Origin: Mesorhizobium zhangyense
Lineage (GTDB): Bacteria; Pseudomonadota; Alphaproteobacteria; Rhizobiales; Rhizobiaceae
Assembly (NCBI RefSeq): GCF_011045115.1
Contig: NZ_JAAKZG010000004.1
Location: forward strand, 496,001 to 560,000
DNA length: 64,000 nucleotides
Direction: 5' to 3'
In this document: positions 1-7,467 of the stretch, one piece after another
How the letters are laid out: every line of letters starts with the position of its first letter
Numbering within the stretch: position 1 is the first letter of the stretch
Program-made: the position numbers and the translations under genes
The notes under the pieces: model-generated
The model's database searches: none
Told to the model about the DNA's origin: nothing
What the model saw: the letters and a program-made list of their open reading frames with translations, nothing else

Positions 1-277
1 GACCCTGCTCCTGGTGCCGATCATCGCACCGCCATTGGTTCTCGCAGGCGTCGATCCGGTCCAGCTTGGTATCGTGACGATCTTCAATCTGATGATCGGC
101 CTGCTGACGCCGCCCATGGGCCTCTCGCTGTTCCTTGTCTCGGACATCGCGAAAGTGTCCATAAAACAGCTGCTGAAAGCCCTTCTGCCCTTCTACATTC
201 CGCTGCTGACCACGCTTGCCATCCTGACCTTCGCCAAGGATTTCACGCTGTGGCTGCCGCGCATGATCGCTCAATAA
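1..277 (+). CDS. TRAP transporter large permease (DctM-type), C-terminal end only
   Basis: The window opens inside this gene; about 92 C-terminal residues are visible and it ends with a normal stop. The visible part is strongly hydrophobic, with the closing signature of TRAP large membrane subunits: a GVDPVQLGIVTIFNLMIGLLTPP stretch (shortened here: GVDPVQLG ... GLLTPPMG), then a last membrane helix and the terminal WLPRMI. DctM subunits form the sodium-driven translocation channel and work with a DctQ subunit and a periplasmic DctP protein, which must lie upstream of the window. The RpiB-family isomerase starts 24 bases downstream on the same strand, so the transporter probably brings in a sugar, polyol or sugar acid. 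The substrate cannot be named from this fragment. Confidence 0.9.
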   Translation, partial: TLLLVPIIAPPLVLAGVDPVQLGIVTIFNLMIGLLTPPMGLSLFLVSDIAKVSIKQLLKALLPFYIPLLTTLAILTFAKDFTLWLPRMIAQ

Positions 278-301
278 TCCCAATCCGTGGAGATATCCCC
301 T

Positions 302-751
302 ATGCGCATCGTCATCGGCTCGGACCACGCCGGCTTTGCCCTCAAGGCCACCATCGTCGACCATATCAAGTCGCTCGGCCACGAGGTTCACGACGCCGGC
401 TCATACGACCCGAACCCCGTCGACTTCCCCGATATCGCCAAGATGGTCACATCCTCTATAAATGAGGGGAAGGCCGAGCGCGGGGTCATGGTTTGCGGCA
501 CCGGCGTCGGCGCGTCGATCGCTGCAAACAAAGTCAAGGGCATCCGCGCTGCCGTCTGCCACGACGTCCATTCAGCACACCAGTCGGTCGAGCACGATGA
601 CGTCAACGTCATGTGCATCGGCGCGCAGATCGTTGGCGCCTGGCTCGCCAAGGATCTGGTCACCGCATATTTGCAAGCGGAATTCTCGACAGACGAGGAT
701 TTCCGCCGGCGAGTACGCAAGCTAGCCGAAATGGATGAAGCTCGGAAGTGA
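302..751 (+). CDS. rpiB: RpiB/LacAB-family sugar-phosphate isomerase
   Basis: 149 residues, the usual RpiB length. Family marks are the N-terminal GSDHAGFALK motif (residues 6-15), the active-site Cys65 in VCGTGVGASIAANK and the EHDDVNVMCIG segment near residues 97-107. The family interconverts aldose and ketose phosphates (ribose 5-phosphate/ribulose 5-phosphate, or allose, galactose and tetrose phosphates) in the cytoplasm. I chose ATG 302 because it gives the conserved N-terminus and has GGAG nine bases upstream; an ATG at 287 only adds a weak extension. Position directly after a TRAP permease suggests a role in catabolism of the imported sugar rather than housekeeping pentose phosphate metabolism, so the true substrate may be a tetrose or pentose phosphate. 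Family certain, substrate inferred. Confidence 0.88.
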   Translation: MRIVIGSDHAGFALKATIVDHIKSLGHEVHDAGSYDPNPVDFPDIAKMVTSSINEGKAERGVMVCGTGVGASIAANKVKGIRAAVCHDVHSAHQSVEHDDVNVMCIGAQIVGAWLAKDLVTAYLQAEFSTDEDFRRRVRKLAEMDEARK

Positions 752-784
752 CGGCCTTCAAGCAGCCCTCGCCCTTCCTAAACG

Positions 785-816
785 ATGCGGCGGAATTGAA
801 AACAACGCCGCCGCAT
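785..816 (+). other. Stem-loop downstream of the RpiB-family gene
   Basis: A 9-bp perfect stem (785-793 with 808-816, GC-rich) around a 14-base loop begins 33 bases after the isomerase stop. It has no following U-run, so it is a weak candidate for a terminator or a 3'-end stabilising hairpin. The rest of 752-980 holds nothing I can recognise. Confidence 0.3.
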
Positions 817-980
817 GGGACCACCTAGTTGGCTGGCGCGTGGTTGATCCCCGCATCGGTCCATAATCGCGCGGGCGAGGATCACCGCCCTACCATCGCC
901 GCCCAGCTTCCGATTGCAGCACAGCGCCTGTCGGCCGCGCGCACCCCTGGAAGCGCCTCACTGATACCCTGAGTATCCGA

Positions 981-1020
981 TTGACTCAAAAACATACGAA
1001 CCATATATGGTTCGTATGTT
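981..1020 (+). promoter_or_regulatory. Promoter with embedded 30-bp perfect palindromic operator
   Basis: Bases 981-986 read TTGACT and 1004-1009 read TATATG, separated by exactly 17 bases: a near-consensus sigma-70 promoter for the ParD-like gene starting at 1042. Bases 991-1020 form a perfect 30-bp palindrome (left arm AACATACGAACCATA, right arm its exact reverse complement) covering most of the spacer and all of the -10 box. A protein bound there would block RNA polymerase. The ParD-like product next door belongs to a group of DNA-binding antitoxin-like proteins, so autorepression is the simplest reading. Confidence 0.75.
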
Positions 1021-1041
1021 CACTAAATATCAGAGACACCC

Positions 1042-1248
1042 ATGGGCCTCGTGAAAATCGACGACGACCTGCATGAGGAAGCCCGTCGGGCCAGCACAGT
1101 GATGTGCCGGTCCATCAATGCGCAGGCCGAGTTCTGGATGAAGATCGGCATGCTGGCTGAAGCCAATCCGACCTTGTCCTTCAACGAAATCGTGAAGGTG
1201 CAGTTCGCGACTGCGCATGTGAGTGTCGCGGATTTAGCGGTCGCCTAA
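1042..1248 (+). CDS. ParD-like antitoxin-family protein
   Basis: 68 residues. The N-terminus (MGLVKIDDDLHEEARRAS) and the following helix (SINAQAEFWMKIGMLAEANP) match the ParD-like antitoxin family (formerly DUF3423): a short beta strand and helices of the ribbon-helix-helix kind, which dimerise and bind palindromic operators. The gene stops one base before a GTG-started methionine aminopeptidase, so the two are co-transcribed and probably translationally coupled. No ParE or RelE toxin is adjacent; the aminopeptidase takes the place a toxin would have. Expected role: transcriptional autoregulator of the pair through the palindrome at 991-1020, and possibly a partner of the peptidase. The family call is fairly sure; a true toxin-antitoxin function is not shown. 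Confidence 0.75.
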   Translation: MGLVKIDDDLHEEARRASTVMCRSINAQAEFWMKIGMLAEANPTLSFNEIVKVQFATAHVSVADLAVA

Positions 1249-1249
1249 C

Positions 1250-2029
1250 GTGGTAAAGACCCCGGACGAACTGGCGCTCATGCGCGTATCGGGCAGGATG
1301 CTGGCGTCCGTCTTCGAGATGCTGGACGGGCAGGAGCTCGTCGGTATGTCGACATTGCAGGCCAACGATCTGGTCGACCGCTTCATCACTGTGGATCTTG
1401 CCGCACGTCCAGCCAGCAAGGGACAATATGGCTTCAAATATGTCCTGAACTGTTCGATCAATCATGTCGTTTGCCACGGCGTGCCGGGTCCGAGCGAGAT
1501 CATCCGCGACGGCGACATCGTCAACTTCGACATCACGCTCGAAAAGAACGGCTTCATTGCCGATTCGAGCAAGACCTACCTGGTCGGCAATGCCCCGCCC
1601 GCCGCGAGGCGGCTGGTGCGGGTCGCCCAGGAGGCGATGTGGAGAGGCATAAGACAGGTCCGGCCCGGAGCACATCTGGGCGACATCGGTTTCGCGATCG
1701 AACGGCATGCCAAAAGGAACGGCTATTCGGTTGTACGGGAATATTGCGGGCATGGCATCGGCCGCGAGATGCACGAGGAACCGCAGGTGCTGAATTTCGG
1801 ACGGCCGGGAACGGGCTTGAAGCTGCGCGAGGGCATGGTCTTCACCATCGAGCCGATGGTCAACCAGGGCACCCGCAAGGTCTCGACGACAAGCGACGGA
1901 TGGACGGTCGTGACCAACGACCGGAAGCTCTCCGCCCAATTCGAACATACGGTCGCCGTCACGAGAACTGGCGTCGATGTCTTGACCCTGCGCCAAGACG
2001 AGACGCCGATGCTGGAAAGCAGGGCGTGA
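1250..2029 (+). CDS. map: Type I methionyl aminopeptidase
   Basis: 259 residues, the standard length for bacterial MetAP type I, which removes the initiator methionine from nascent proteins. All five metal ligands are visible: Asp94 and Asp105 (FDIT and IADSSK segments), His168 (GHGIGREMHEEP), Glu201 (FTIEP) and Glu232 (QFEHT); the substrate-contacting His76 (CHGVP) is also present. The start is GTG at 1250, one base after the ParD-like stop. This accessory location, behind a regulated promoter, suggests a second MetAP copy beside the housekeeping one, perhaps expressed under stress or made in a drug-insensitive form. The enzyme looks fully active, so it is unlikely to be a decayed toxin. Confidence 0.9.
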   Translation: MVKTPDELALMRVSGRMLASVFEMLDGQELVGMSTLQANDLVDRFITVDLAARPASKGQYGFKYVLNCSINHVVCHGVPGPSEIIRDGDIVNFDITLEKNGFIADSSKTYLVGNAPPAARRLVRVAQEAMWRGIRQVRPGAHLGDIGFAIERHAKRNGYSVVREYCGHGIGREMHEEPQVLNFGRPGTGLKLREGMVFTIEPMVNQGTRKVSTTSDGWTVVTNDRKLSAQFEHTVAVTRTGVDVLTLRQDETPMLESRA

Positions 2030-2078
2030 TCATTGGTCCGTACCTGCCTTGGGTGGGCAGCAACTAGCACCTCTGGTT

Positions 2079-3265
2079 TCACGCAGCGGCAGCGATCAAA
2101 GTACGCGTGTATTCATGATTTGGGGCTTCCCAGATCGTTTCTGTGCTGCCGCGTTCCAGGATCTTGCCGGAACGCATCACCATTACTTCGTCGGAGATGT
2201 AGCGAACGATCGCAAGGTCATGGGAGATGAACAGGTAGGTCAGCCCGAGCTCGTGCTTCAGGTCTGCCCGCAGGTTCAGGATTTGCGCCTGGACCGAGAC
2301 ATCCAGGGCCGAGGTTGGTTCGTCGCAGATTACCAGTTCCGGGCGCAGGATGAGAGCGCGCGCGATCGCAATGCGCTGTCTTTGGCCACCGGAAAACTCA
2401 TGTGGCAGACGATGGATGGAATTGTATGCCAGGCCCACCTGCTCGAGTGTCTCGCGAATACGCCTGTGACGCTCGACACTGGATGAATTGCCGTTGGCTT
2501 GCAGCACTCCGCCAAGGATCGTGCCCACCGAATGACGAGGATTGAGAGAGGCGAACGGGTCCTGAAAGACCATCTGTAGCCGTTTGCGATGGGGTTGCAT
2601 GGCCCGGCTCGACAAACTGGACAGGGAGTCTTCGCCTAGAACGATCTCACCTGAAGTGGACCTGACGAGGCCCATGATTGCGCGGGACAAGGAAGACTTG
2701 CCGCAGCCGGATTCTCCGACCAGCCCCAGCGTGCGCCCCTTCGGAATGGTGAAGGAAACGCCGTCGACAGCTCTGGTTCCCCCATATTGGACAACGAGAT
2801 CGCGAACCGTCAGTGCGGGTTCGGCAGCTGGAAGCATCCCGGTCGTCGCCGAGACCGCTTGCTTCAGCATGAAGTCGAACTCGCCGTCCGGCTTGCGCAC
2901 GGCCTGCACCTCGGCAAGGCGGGCCCTGTCGTAGCGCTTGCCGTCATCGAGGCGGATAGACGCTCCGATCAGCCCGCGCGTATAAGGATGGCGCCCGGCC
3001 TTGAACAATTCGGGCGACGGCAATGCCTCCATCGCCTTGCCGTGATGCATGATGATTACCCTGTCGGTCCATCGGCTAACCAGCGGCAGATCATGCGAGA
3101 TCAGCAGTACCGCCATATTGAGCTCGCGGCGCAAGCGGTCGATAAGGCTTAGTATCTGCTCCCGGACCGACGCATCCAGCGCCGTTGTCGGTTCATCCGC
3201 GATCAAGAGCTGTGGCTTCAAGGCAATGGCCATGGCGATCATCACGCGCTGACGCTGACCGCCTG
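2079..3265 (-). pseudogene. Oligopeptide/dipeptide-type ABC ATPase pair, first domain truncated
   Basis: Read on the minus strand, this is the 3' part of a 653-codon open frame. It begins inside a first nucleotide-binding domain at its signature motif (GGQRQRVMIAMAIALKPQ, Walker B LLIADEPTTALD, switch histidine LLISHDLP), so the Walker A half (about 160 residues) is missing. A complete second domain follows: Walker A GESGCGKSS, Q-loop VFQDPFASLNPRHS, signature FSGGQRQRIAIARAL, Walker B VICDEPTSALD and FISHDLAIV. The pattern is that of fused DppD-DppF/GsiA-type ATPases that energise peptide, glutathione or nickel importers. No permease or binding-protein genes for it are in the window. The frame is joined to an unrelated acyl-CoA dehydrogenase fragment, so the gene is a deletion relic. 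The second domain could still fold, but normal transport function is very unlikely. Confidence 0.8.
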
Positions 3266-4206
3266 TGGCGGCCTCGTCGAGGACGCGCGCTGCCGCGAGT
3301 ACGATCGCCTCGGTGGCGAAAGCATCTGCATGGCGCTCACCGATTGAGGCGAGCAGCAAGGGGTCGTTCAGCGCGCTTTCGGTCGGAGCGAAATAGAAGG
3401 TCCGTTCGCGACTGCCGAGAACCGCTTCGGCATCTTCGGCAATCGCCGCAGTAATGCCGGCAATGACAGTGGTCAGGAAAAGCTGTGCGATAGTCGAGGA
3501 GAAGAAATTGCCCCTCGGATGCAACACTTCGGGCCGCACGACTTCTTCAGGTGCGACTTCGACATCATGGAAAATGGTGGTGCCGGTGCCGGTCAGGCGT
3601 TGGCCCATCCCGTCCCAGTCGTCGATCAATTCGAGGCCCTTTCGGTCACGCGGCAGGAGGACGCCGATATTGGTTCCATCCTCCAGCGCCGCATAGGTCG
3701 AAATCCAGTCGGCGAAAAGTGAGCCGGTTGAATAAAATTTCTTGCCCGACAGGCGATAGCCTGCACCATGCCTGACCAACTTGCTGCTCAGCGGGGATGC
3801 GCCGCCGGTCTGCTTGCGGTCAAGCTCGATGCCAGCGAGGCCGATCAGCTCGCCCTGGCTGACCCGCTCGCGAAGCCTCTGCAGAAAGGAATCGGTGGTC
3901 GGATATACGACAAGCCGCTCGATCAGCATGAAGTGGTTGCGCCAGATATGAGCGATGTTGCTATCGGCCTTTGCGAGCAAAGGACTGCTCCAGGCTCGCG
4001 CCTCCGCCACCTGCCCGCTTGGGCAGTCGGTATGCGCCAAAACGCAGTTTCTTCAGGGTCTCGACGGAATCGAACGGCAGATCGCGACCGGCATCGCGCG
4101 CCGAAGCATCCTGCGCAAACCTGGCGAGCACGTCTTCGGGGATGGGACCAGCAGCCCGTTCCCCAATCTCGACCGGCGCAGCAACATTCTTCACGGCGAC
4201 ATTCAT
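3266..4206 (-). pseudogene. Acyl-CoA-dehydrogenase-like flavin monooxygenase (SfnB/DszC type), frameshifted and truncated
   Basis: The true start is probably ATG 4206 (MNVAVKNV), giving an N-terminus of about 80 residues (ETLKKLRFGAYRLPKRAGG) that runs into a stop at 3961. The same protein continues in another frame from about 3985 (AKADSNIAHIWRNHF, then LSGKKFYSTGS and GTGTTIFHDVEV), so a frameshift lies between about 3965 and 3990. The second frame carries on to about 3266 (AARVLDEAAT), where it switches without a stop into ABC ATPase sequence, losing roughly the last 90 residues of the dehydrogenase fold. The family includes reduced-flavin-dependent monooxygenases of organosulfur compounds, which fits the FMN reductase immediately upstream. 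Two independent lesions make it non-functional, barring sequence error at the frameshift. Confidence 0.8.
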
Positions 4207-4246
4207 GGCTCGGTCCTGTCGGTTGAAACGGCTTCGTGTTCGCTGC

Positions 4247-4810
4247 CTATTCGGCAGCGATTGCAGCTGTGGCCGAACGTGCGCCAAGAAGTAGCGCCGC
4301 CTCTTCGACGGCCTGCGCCGTACGCGCCTGGATTGCTTCTGATGATAAGGTGCCGTCGATGAAATCCCGGTCCGAGGCATAGATCGCAGTCGGCAGAACG
4401 AACGCCTCAAAGAACCCGAAAAGTGGCCGCAGTTGGTGTTCGACGATCAGCGAATGACGATCGCCACCACCCGTGGCAGTGAGCACGACCGGCTTGCCGC
4501 GCAGCGCCGCAGGGTCGATCAGGTCGAAGAAATGCTTGAAGAGCCCGGTATAGCTGCCCTTATAGGTGGGTGAGCCGACAACAAGAACGTCAGCATCAAC
4601 GATCGCGCGCAAAATATCCGCAGCATCGGAATCGAGATCACGTTGCCAACGAGCGGTTGCGAGCGACGGGCCGAGGTCCTCGATATCGAAAACATTAGCC
4701 GACAAAGCTGATCGCGCGGCAATCGATTTTACGACGTGATCAACGAAACCACGCGTCTTTGAGGGGCGCGTGATATTGCCTGAAAAGCCGACAACGGTGC
4801 GATTGGACAT
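4247..4810 (-). CDS. NAD(P)H-dependent FMN reductase (MsuE-like)
   Basis: 187 residues with a flavodoxin-like fold: the N-terminal VVGFSGNITRPSKTRGFVDHV is the FMN-phosphate loop, and VVGSPTYKGSYTGLFKHFFDLI near residues 75-97 is typical of the NADPH-dependent FMN reductase family (MsuE/SsuE). The C-terminal ATGGGDRHSLIVEHQLRPLFGFF also fits. It supplies reduced FMN to two-component monooxygenases that desulfonate or oxidise organosulfur compounds. I chose ATG 4810 because the upstream ATG at 4831 adds residues before the conserved strand. Its natural partner appears to be the broken monooxygenase starting 40 bases downstream, so the reductase may now be orphaned or serve a partner elsewhere. 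The 154 bases up to the next gene show no recognised element. Confidence 0.85.
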   Translation of the reverse strand: MSNRTVVGFSGNITRPSKTRGFVDHVVKSIAARSALSANVFDIEDLGPSLATARWQRDLDSDAADILRAIVDADVLVVGSPTYKGSYTGLFKHFFDLIDPAALRGKPVVLTATGGGDRHSLIVEHQLRPLFGFFEAFVLPTAIYASDRDFIDGTLSSEAIQARTAQAVEEAALLLGARSATAAIAAE

Positions 4811-4964
4811 CCACAAACTCCCAACACTCAATATCCACTAACTTTATAGACATTGAACATCGGAAGAAGGAACGAAATGCCTTCCTCATCATCCGTTGGG
4901 AGAAATTCTTACGGTCTTGGTGGCCCTGACCGATAATAATGCCGGGGGAATAAAGCCTTTCTGC

Positions 4965-5771
4965 TCAGGCGACGTCGAGTTGCTTCATGAACTTGTCGAG
5001 TTCCGCAGGATCCATGCGCACGATGTGTTTTTCCTCGGGATAGACCCCGCTTTCGACATCGGCGACGTACTCCTGGAATGCTGCCACCCTCTCCTGCTGC
5101 AAACGCTCATACTCGGCAGCGAAGTTGCGGTAGACCTTGGAGTGGCGCGGCATGTGACCCCGATTTGTGCCGAGGATGTCTTCGGCAAACAGGTACTGCG
5201 CATCGCAACCCGTGCCGGCCCCCATCGACAGCATGAAGAGCGAAGTGCGCTTCGAAATGGCTTCGGCGACCTCAACGGGAACCACCTCTATCTCAGCCCC
5301 GAAGGCACCTGCGGCCTCAAGCTGCTTCACCGCCTCCATGATTTCCATTGCGCTGTCGGCGGTCTTCCCGACAGCCTTGAAGCCACCGGTCCAGGTCTTG
5401 CGCGACGGAATAAGTCCGACATGGCCGACGACGGGAATGGCTTCATCGGCCATTCGCTTGATCGTGGCGTAGCTGGCGCTGCAATAGACGCAGTCGGCGC
5501 CGGCCTTGAACATCCTGAACGCCCAGCGAACGAAATCATCGCCGGTGCCGATTTCGAAGAAGTTGTCGCCGGGCATGGAGAAAAGCGTCGGTGCCGCGTC
5601 GCGGTACTGAGGGTTCAGGATCAGTTCCGGCGGGATGGACACGATGTCGATGCCTGCGCGCTCGGCAGCCTCGGCCTCCTCGAGCGTCATGACGCGCAGC
5701 ATCGTTAGCTGGCGCTTGCCCTTCATCTCGCGCAGATCGGCGACGGTCGGTCTCTTGCGGCTTGTACTCAT
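4965..5771 (-). CDS. PanB-like (ketopantoate hydroxymethyltransferase family) protein lacking the usual metal ligands
   Basis: 268 residues, close to PanB length (about 264). The C-terminal two thirds align by eye: VVGHVGLIPS and TGGFKAVGK (residues 114-135), IEVVPVEVAEAIS with the catalytic-base Glu162 (Glu181 in E. coli), SMGAGTGCDAQYLFAEDILG and VESGVYPEEKH. The three Mg-binding acids of PanB (Asp45, Asp84 and Glu114 in E. coli) fall on IVSIPPEL, LFSMPGD and VYCSAS here, so none is kept. PanB adds a hydroxymethyl group from methylene-tetrahydrofolate to a 2-oxo acid; this protein probably acts on another substrate or runs a retro-aldol-type or phosphomutase-superfamily reaction. It is the last gene of the moc-type operon, 7 bases after mocF. 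A role in handling the C1 unit released by MocDEF is my speculation. Confidence 0.75.
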   Translation of the reverse strand: MSTSRKRPTVADLREMKGKRQLTMLRVMTLEEAEAAERAGIDIVSIPPELILNPQYRDAAPTLFSMPGDNFFEIGTGDDFVRWAFRMFKAGADCVYCSASYATIKRMADEAIPVVGHVGLIPSRKTWTGGFKAVGKTADSAMEIMEAVKQLEAAGAFGAEIEVVPVEVAEAISKRTSLFMLSMGAGTGCDAQYLFAEDILGTNRGHMPRHSKVYRNFAAEYERLQQERVAAFQEYVADVESGVYPEEKHIVRMDPAELDKFMKQLDVA

Positions 5772-5778
5772 GGTATCC

Positions 5779-7011
5779 TCATGCGGCGAGAAGTGATTTC
5801 AGTTTCGTGTCCGATGCGGCCAGCTTGTCACCCGGCGGCTTCGCGCCCCTGGCAATCAGCATCTCGGCGAGCCGGATATCGCGAGCCACAGCATTGCCCG
5901 GGCCAATACCACTGGCCGCGACGAGCCGCCCATCGGCAGCGAGGTGGAAGAGTATGAAAGCATCCGCGCCGACCTCCCGACGGACGGTCGTCACGCCTTC
6001 ATCGACCAGACCCGCGATCTGCATTGAGAGGTCGTATTGATCCGACCAGAACCAGGGGACCGCGCTATGCTGCTCGCCTTTGCTCAACATGTTTCTGGCG
6101 GCAAGCGCGCCCTGTTCCTGCGCGTTTCGCCAGGCTTCAAGGCGGACACGACGACCGCCATAGATTACCAGCGGGAACGAGGCGCAATCGCCCGCAGCGA
6201 AGATGTTCGGATCGGATGTCGCCATGGTCTCGTCGACGCGGATGCCATTCTCGACGGCAAGGCCTGAATCGCTTGCTATTTCGGTGTTCGGGACAGCGCC
6301 AATGCCCACAATACAAAGGTCCGCCTCGATCCTTGCGCCGTCGACCACCAGCGAGACGGCGCGTGTCGAGTCATCAGCTGTCATTTCGGAAATGGAGACC
6401 CCGCAACGGATAACGACACCGCTTCTTCCGTGCGCCTCAGCGATGATATCGGCGATCTCGGCGGGCACGCCGCGCATGAGAATGCGCGGCTGGGTTTCCA
6501 GCACCGTGACCCTGCAGCCTCGCATCGACGCTGCCGCAGCAAGCTCCAGACCGATAAATCCCCCGCCGATAATGGCGACGTGGGCGTCGGGACGCAGGCG
6601 GGCGCGGATCGCTTCGGCATCGTCGTGGGTGCGAAGATAGACGCAACCGCCGATGCCTTCCGCCATCGGCAGGCGGCGCGGGCGCGCGCCGGTTGCGAGC
6701 AGAAGCTTGTCATAGGGAATGACGCGACCGCCGCCGAGCGCAAGCGTTCGAGCATTCCGGTCGATCCTGACGACCTCGCTGGAGAGCATCAGGTCGATAC
6801 GGGCTTCCAGCAGGCGCGCGGCATCGGCAATGACCTTCGCGCCGATGGCCTCTGCCGCCATTCCGTCCTTCGACAGCGGCGGGCGCTCGTATGGCAAATG
6901 CCGCTCGGCACCGATCAGCGTGACCGGACCGTCATAACCTTCTTCGCGCAGCGCCAGCGTCGCGCGCGCGCCGCACTCGCCAGCACCAACGATCACCATG
7001 CCGGGCGTCAT
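5779..7011 (-). CDS. mocF: Ferredoxin reductase, MocF-like
   Basis: 410 residues in the FAD/NAD-binding layout of oxygenase-coupled ferredoxin reductases (BphA4/rubredoxin reductase family): FAD site VIVGAGECG (residues 6-14), LPYERPPLSK at 39-48, LLLATGARPRRLP at 103-115, NAD site IIGGGFIGLELAAA at 147-160, and IFAAGDCASFP toward the C-terminus before the dimerisation domain. It passes electrons from NAD(P)H to the Rieske ferredoxin encoded next upstream. In Sinorhizobium, MocD, MocE and MocF together remove the O-methyl group of 3-O-methyl-scyllo-inosamine; the same trio lies here in consecutive order. The reductase function is sure; the rhizopine assignment rests on the neighbours. Confidence 0.87.
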   Translation of the reverse strand: MTPGMVIVGAGECGARATLALREEGYDGPVTLIGAERHLPYERPPLSKDGMAAEAIGAKVIADAARLLEARIDLMLSSEVVRIDRNARTLALGGGRVIPYDKLLLATGARPRRLPMAEGIGGCVYLRTHDDAEAIRARLRPDAHVAIIGGGFIGLELAAAASMRGCRVTVLETQPRILMRGVPAEIADIIAEAHGRSGVVIRCGVSISEMTADDSTRAVSLVVDGARIEADLCIVGIGAVPNTEIASDSGLAVENGIRVDETMATSDPNIFAAGDCASFPLVIYGGRRVRLEAWRNAQEQGALAARNMLSKGEQHSAVPWFWSDQYDLSMQIAGLVDEGVTTVRREVGADAFILFHLAADGRLVAASGIGPGNAVARDIRLAEMLIARGAKPPGDKLAASDTKLKSLLAA

Positions 7012-7094
7012 CGGGACATCTCCCGCAGGCCCGCCTGAGACGTAGACCGGGCAACGATCTTACGGTTATGGATTCGTGCCGTTTCCATAGCCCT

Positions 7095-7409
7095 TCAACC
7101 GATCTGGACCAGAACCTTCCCGGATTCCACCTTCACCGGGTAGGTCTGCAGGTTGACACAGACCGGCGCACCCTTGGCCGCACCGGTCTTGTAGTTGAAG
7201 CGGCCATTGTGCTTGGGGCACTCGATGATGTCGTCCATCACCAGTCCGTCGGCAAGATGCACCTTCTCATGCGTGCACAATCCATCGGTGGCGAAGAACT
7301 CGTCGTCGGGCGAGCGATAGATCGCGAACGTCTTTCCCGCGTGGTCGAAGCGGATGACATCCTCCTCGTCGACATCGTCTACCTCGCAGGCTTCTATCCA
7401 TTCACTCAT
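7095..7409 (-). CDS. mocE: Rieske [2Fe-2S] ferredoxin, MocE-like
   Basis: 104 residues, one Rieske domain. The two cluster-binding motifs are CTH at residues 45-47 and CPKH at 64-67 (Cys-X-His and Cys-X2-His), with the acidic start common to oxygenase ferredoxins (NdoA/BphA3 type). It shuttles single electrons from the MocF reductase to the di-iron oxygenase MocD. The gene sits between mocD (58 bases upstream) and mocF (83 bases downstream) on the same strand, the gene order expected for a three-component oxygenase. Annotation as MocE follows from this arrangement with MocA, MocB and MocC homologues in the same operon. Confidence 0.87.
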   Translation of the reverse strand: MSEWIEACEVDDVDEEDVIRFDHAGKTFAIYRSPDDEFFATDGLCTHEKVHLADGLVMDDIIECPKHNGRFNYKTGAAKGAPVCVNLQTYPVKVESGKVLVQIG

Positions 7410-7467
7410 GTCACTATTCCAGGTCGTTGGGAGGAATGCCGGCCGGGCCGGCGGTCTGTCGGGCGGC

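Noticed and set aside
4896-5708. 270-codon open frame antisense to the PanB-like gene
   Set aside because: It is a shadow of the GC-rich minus-strand gene, has no family motif and no suitable ribosome-binding site.
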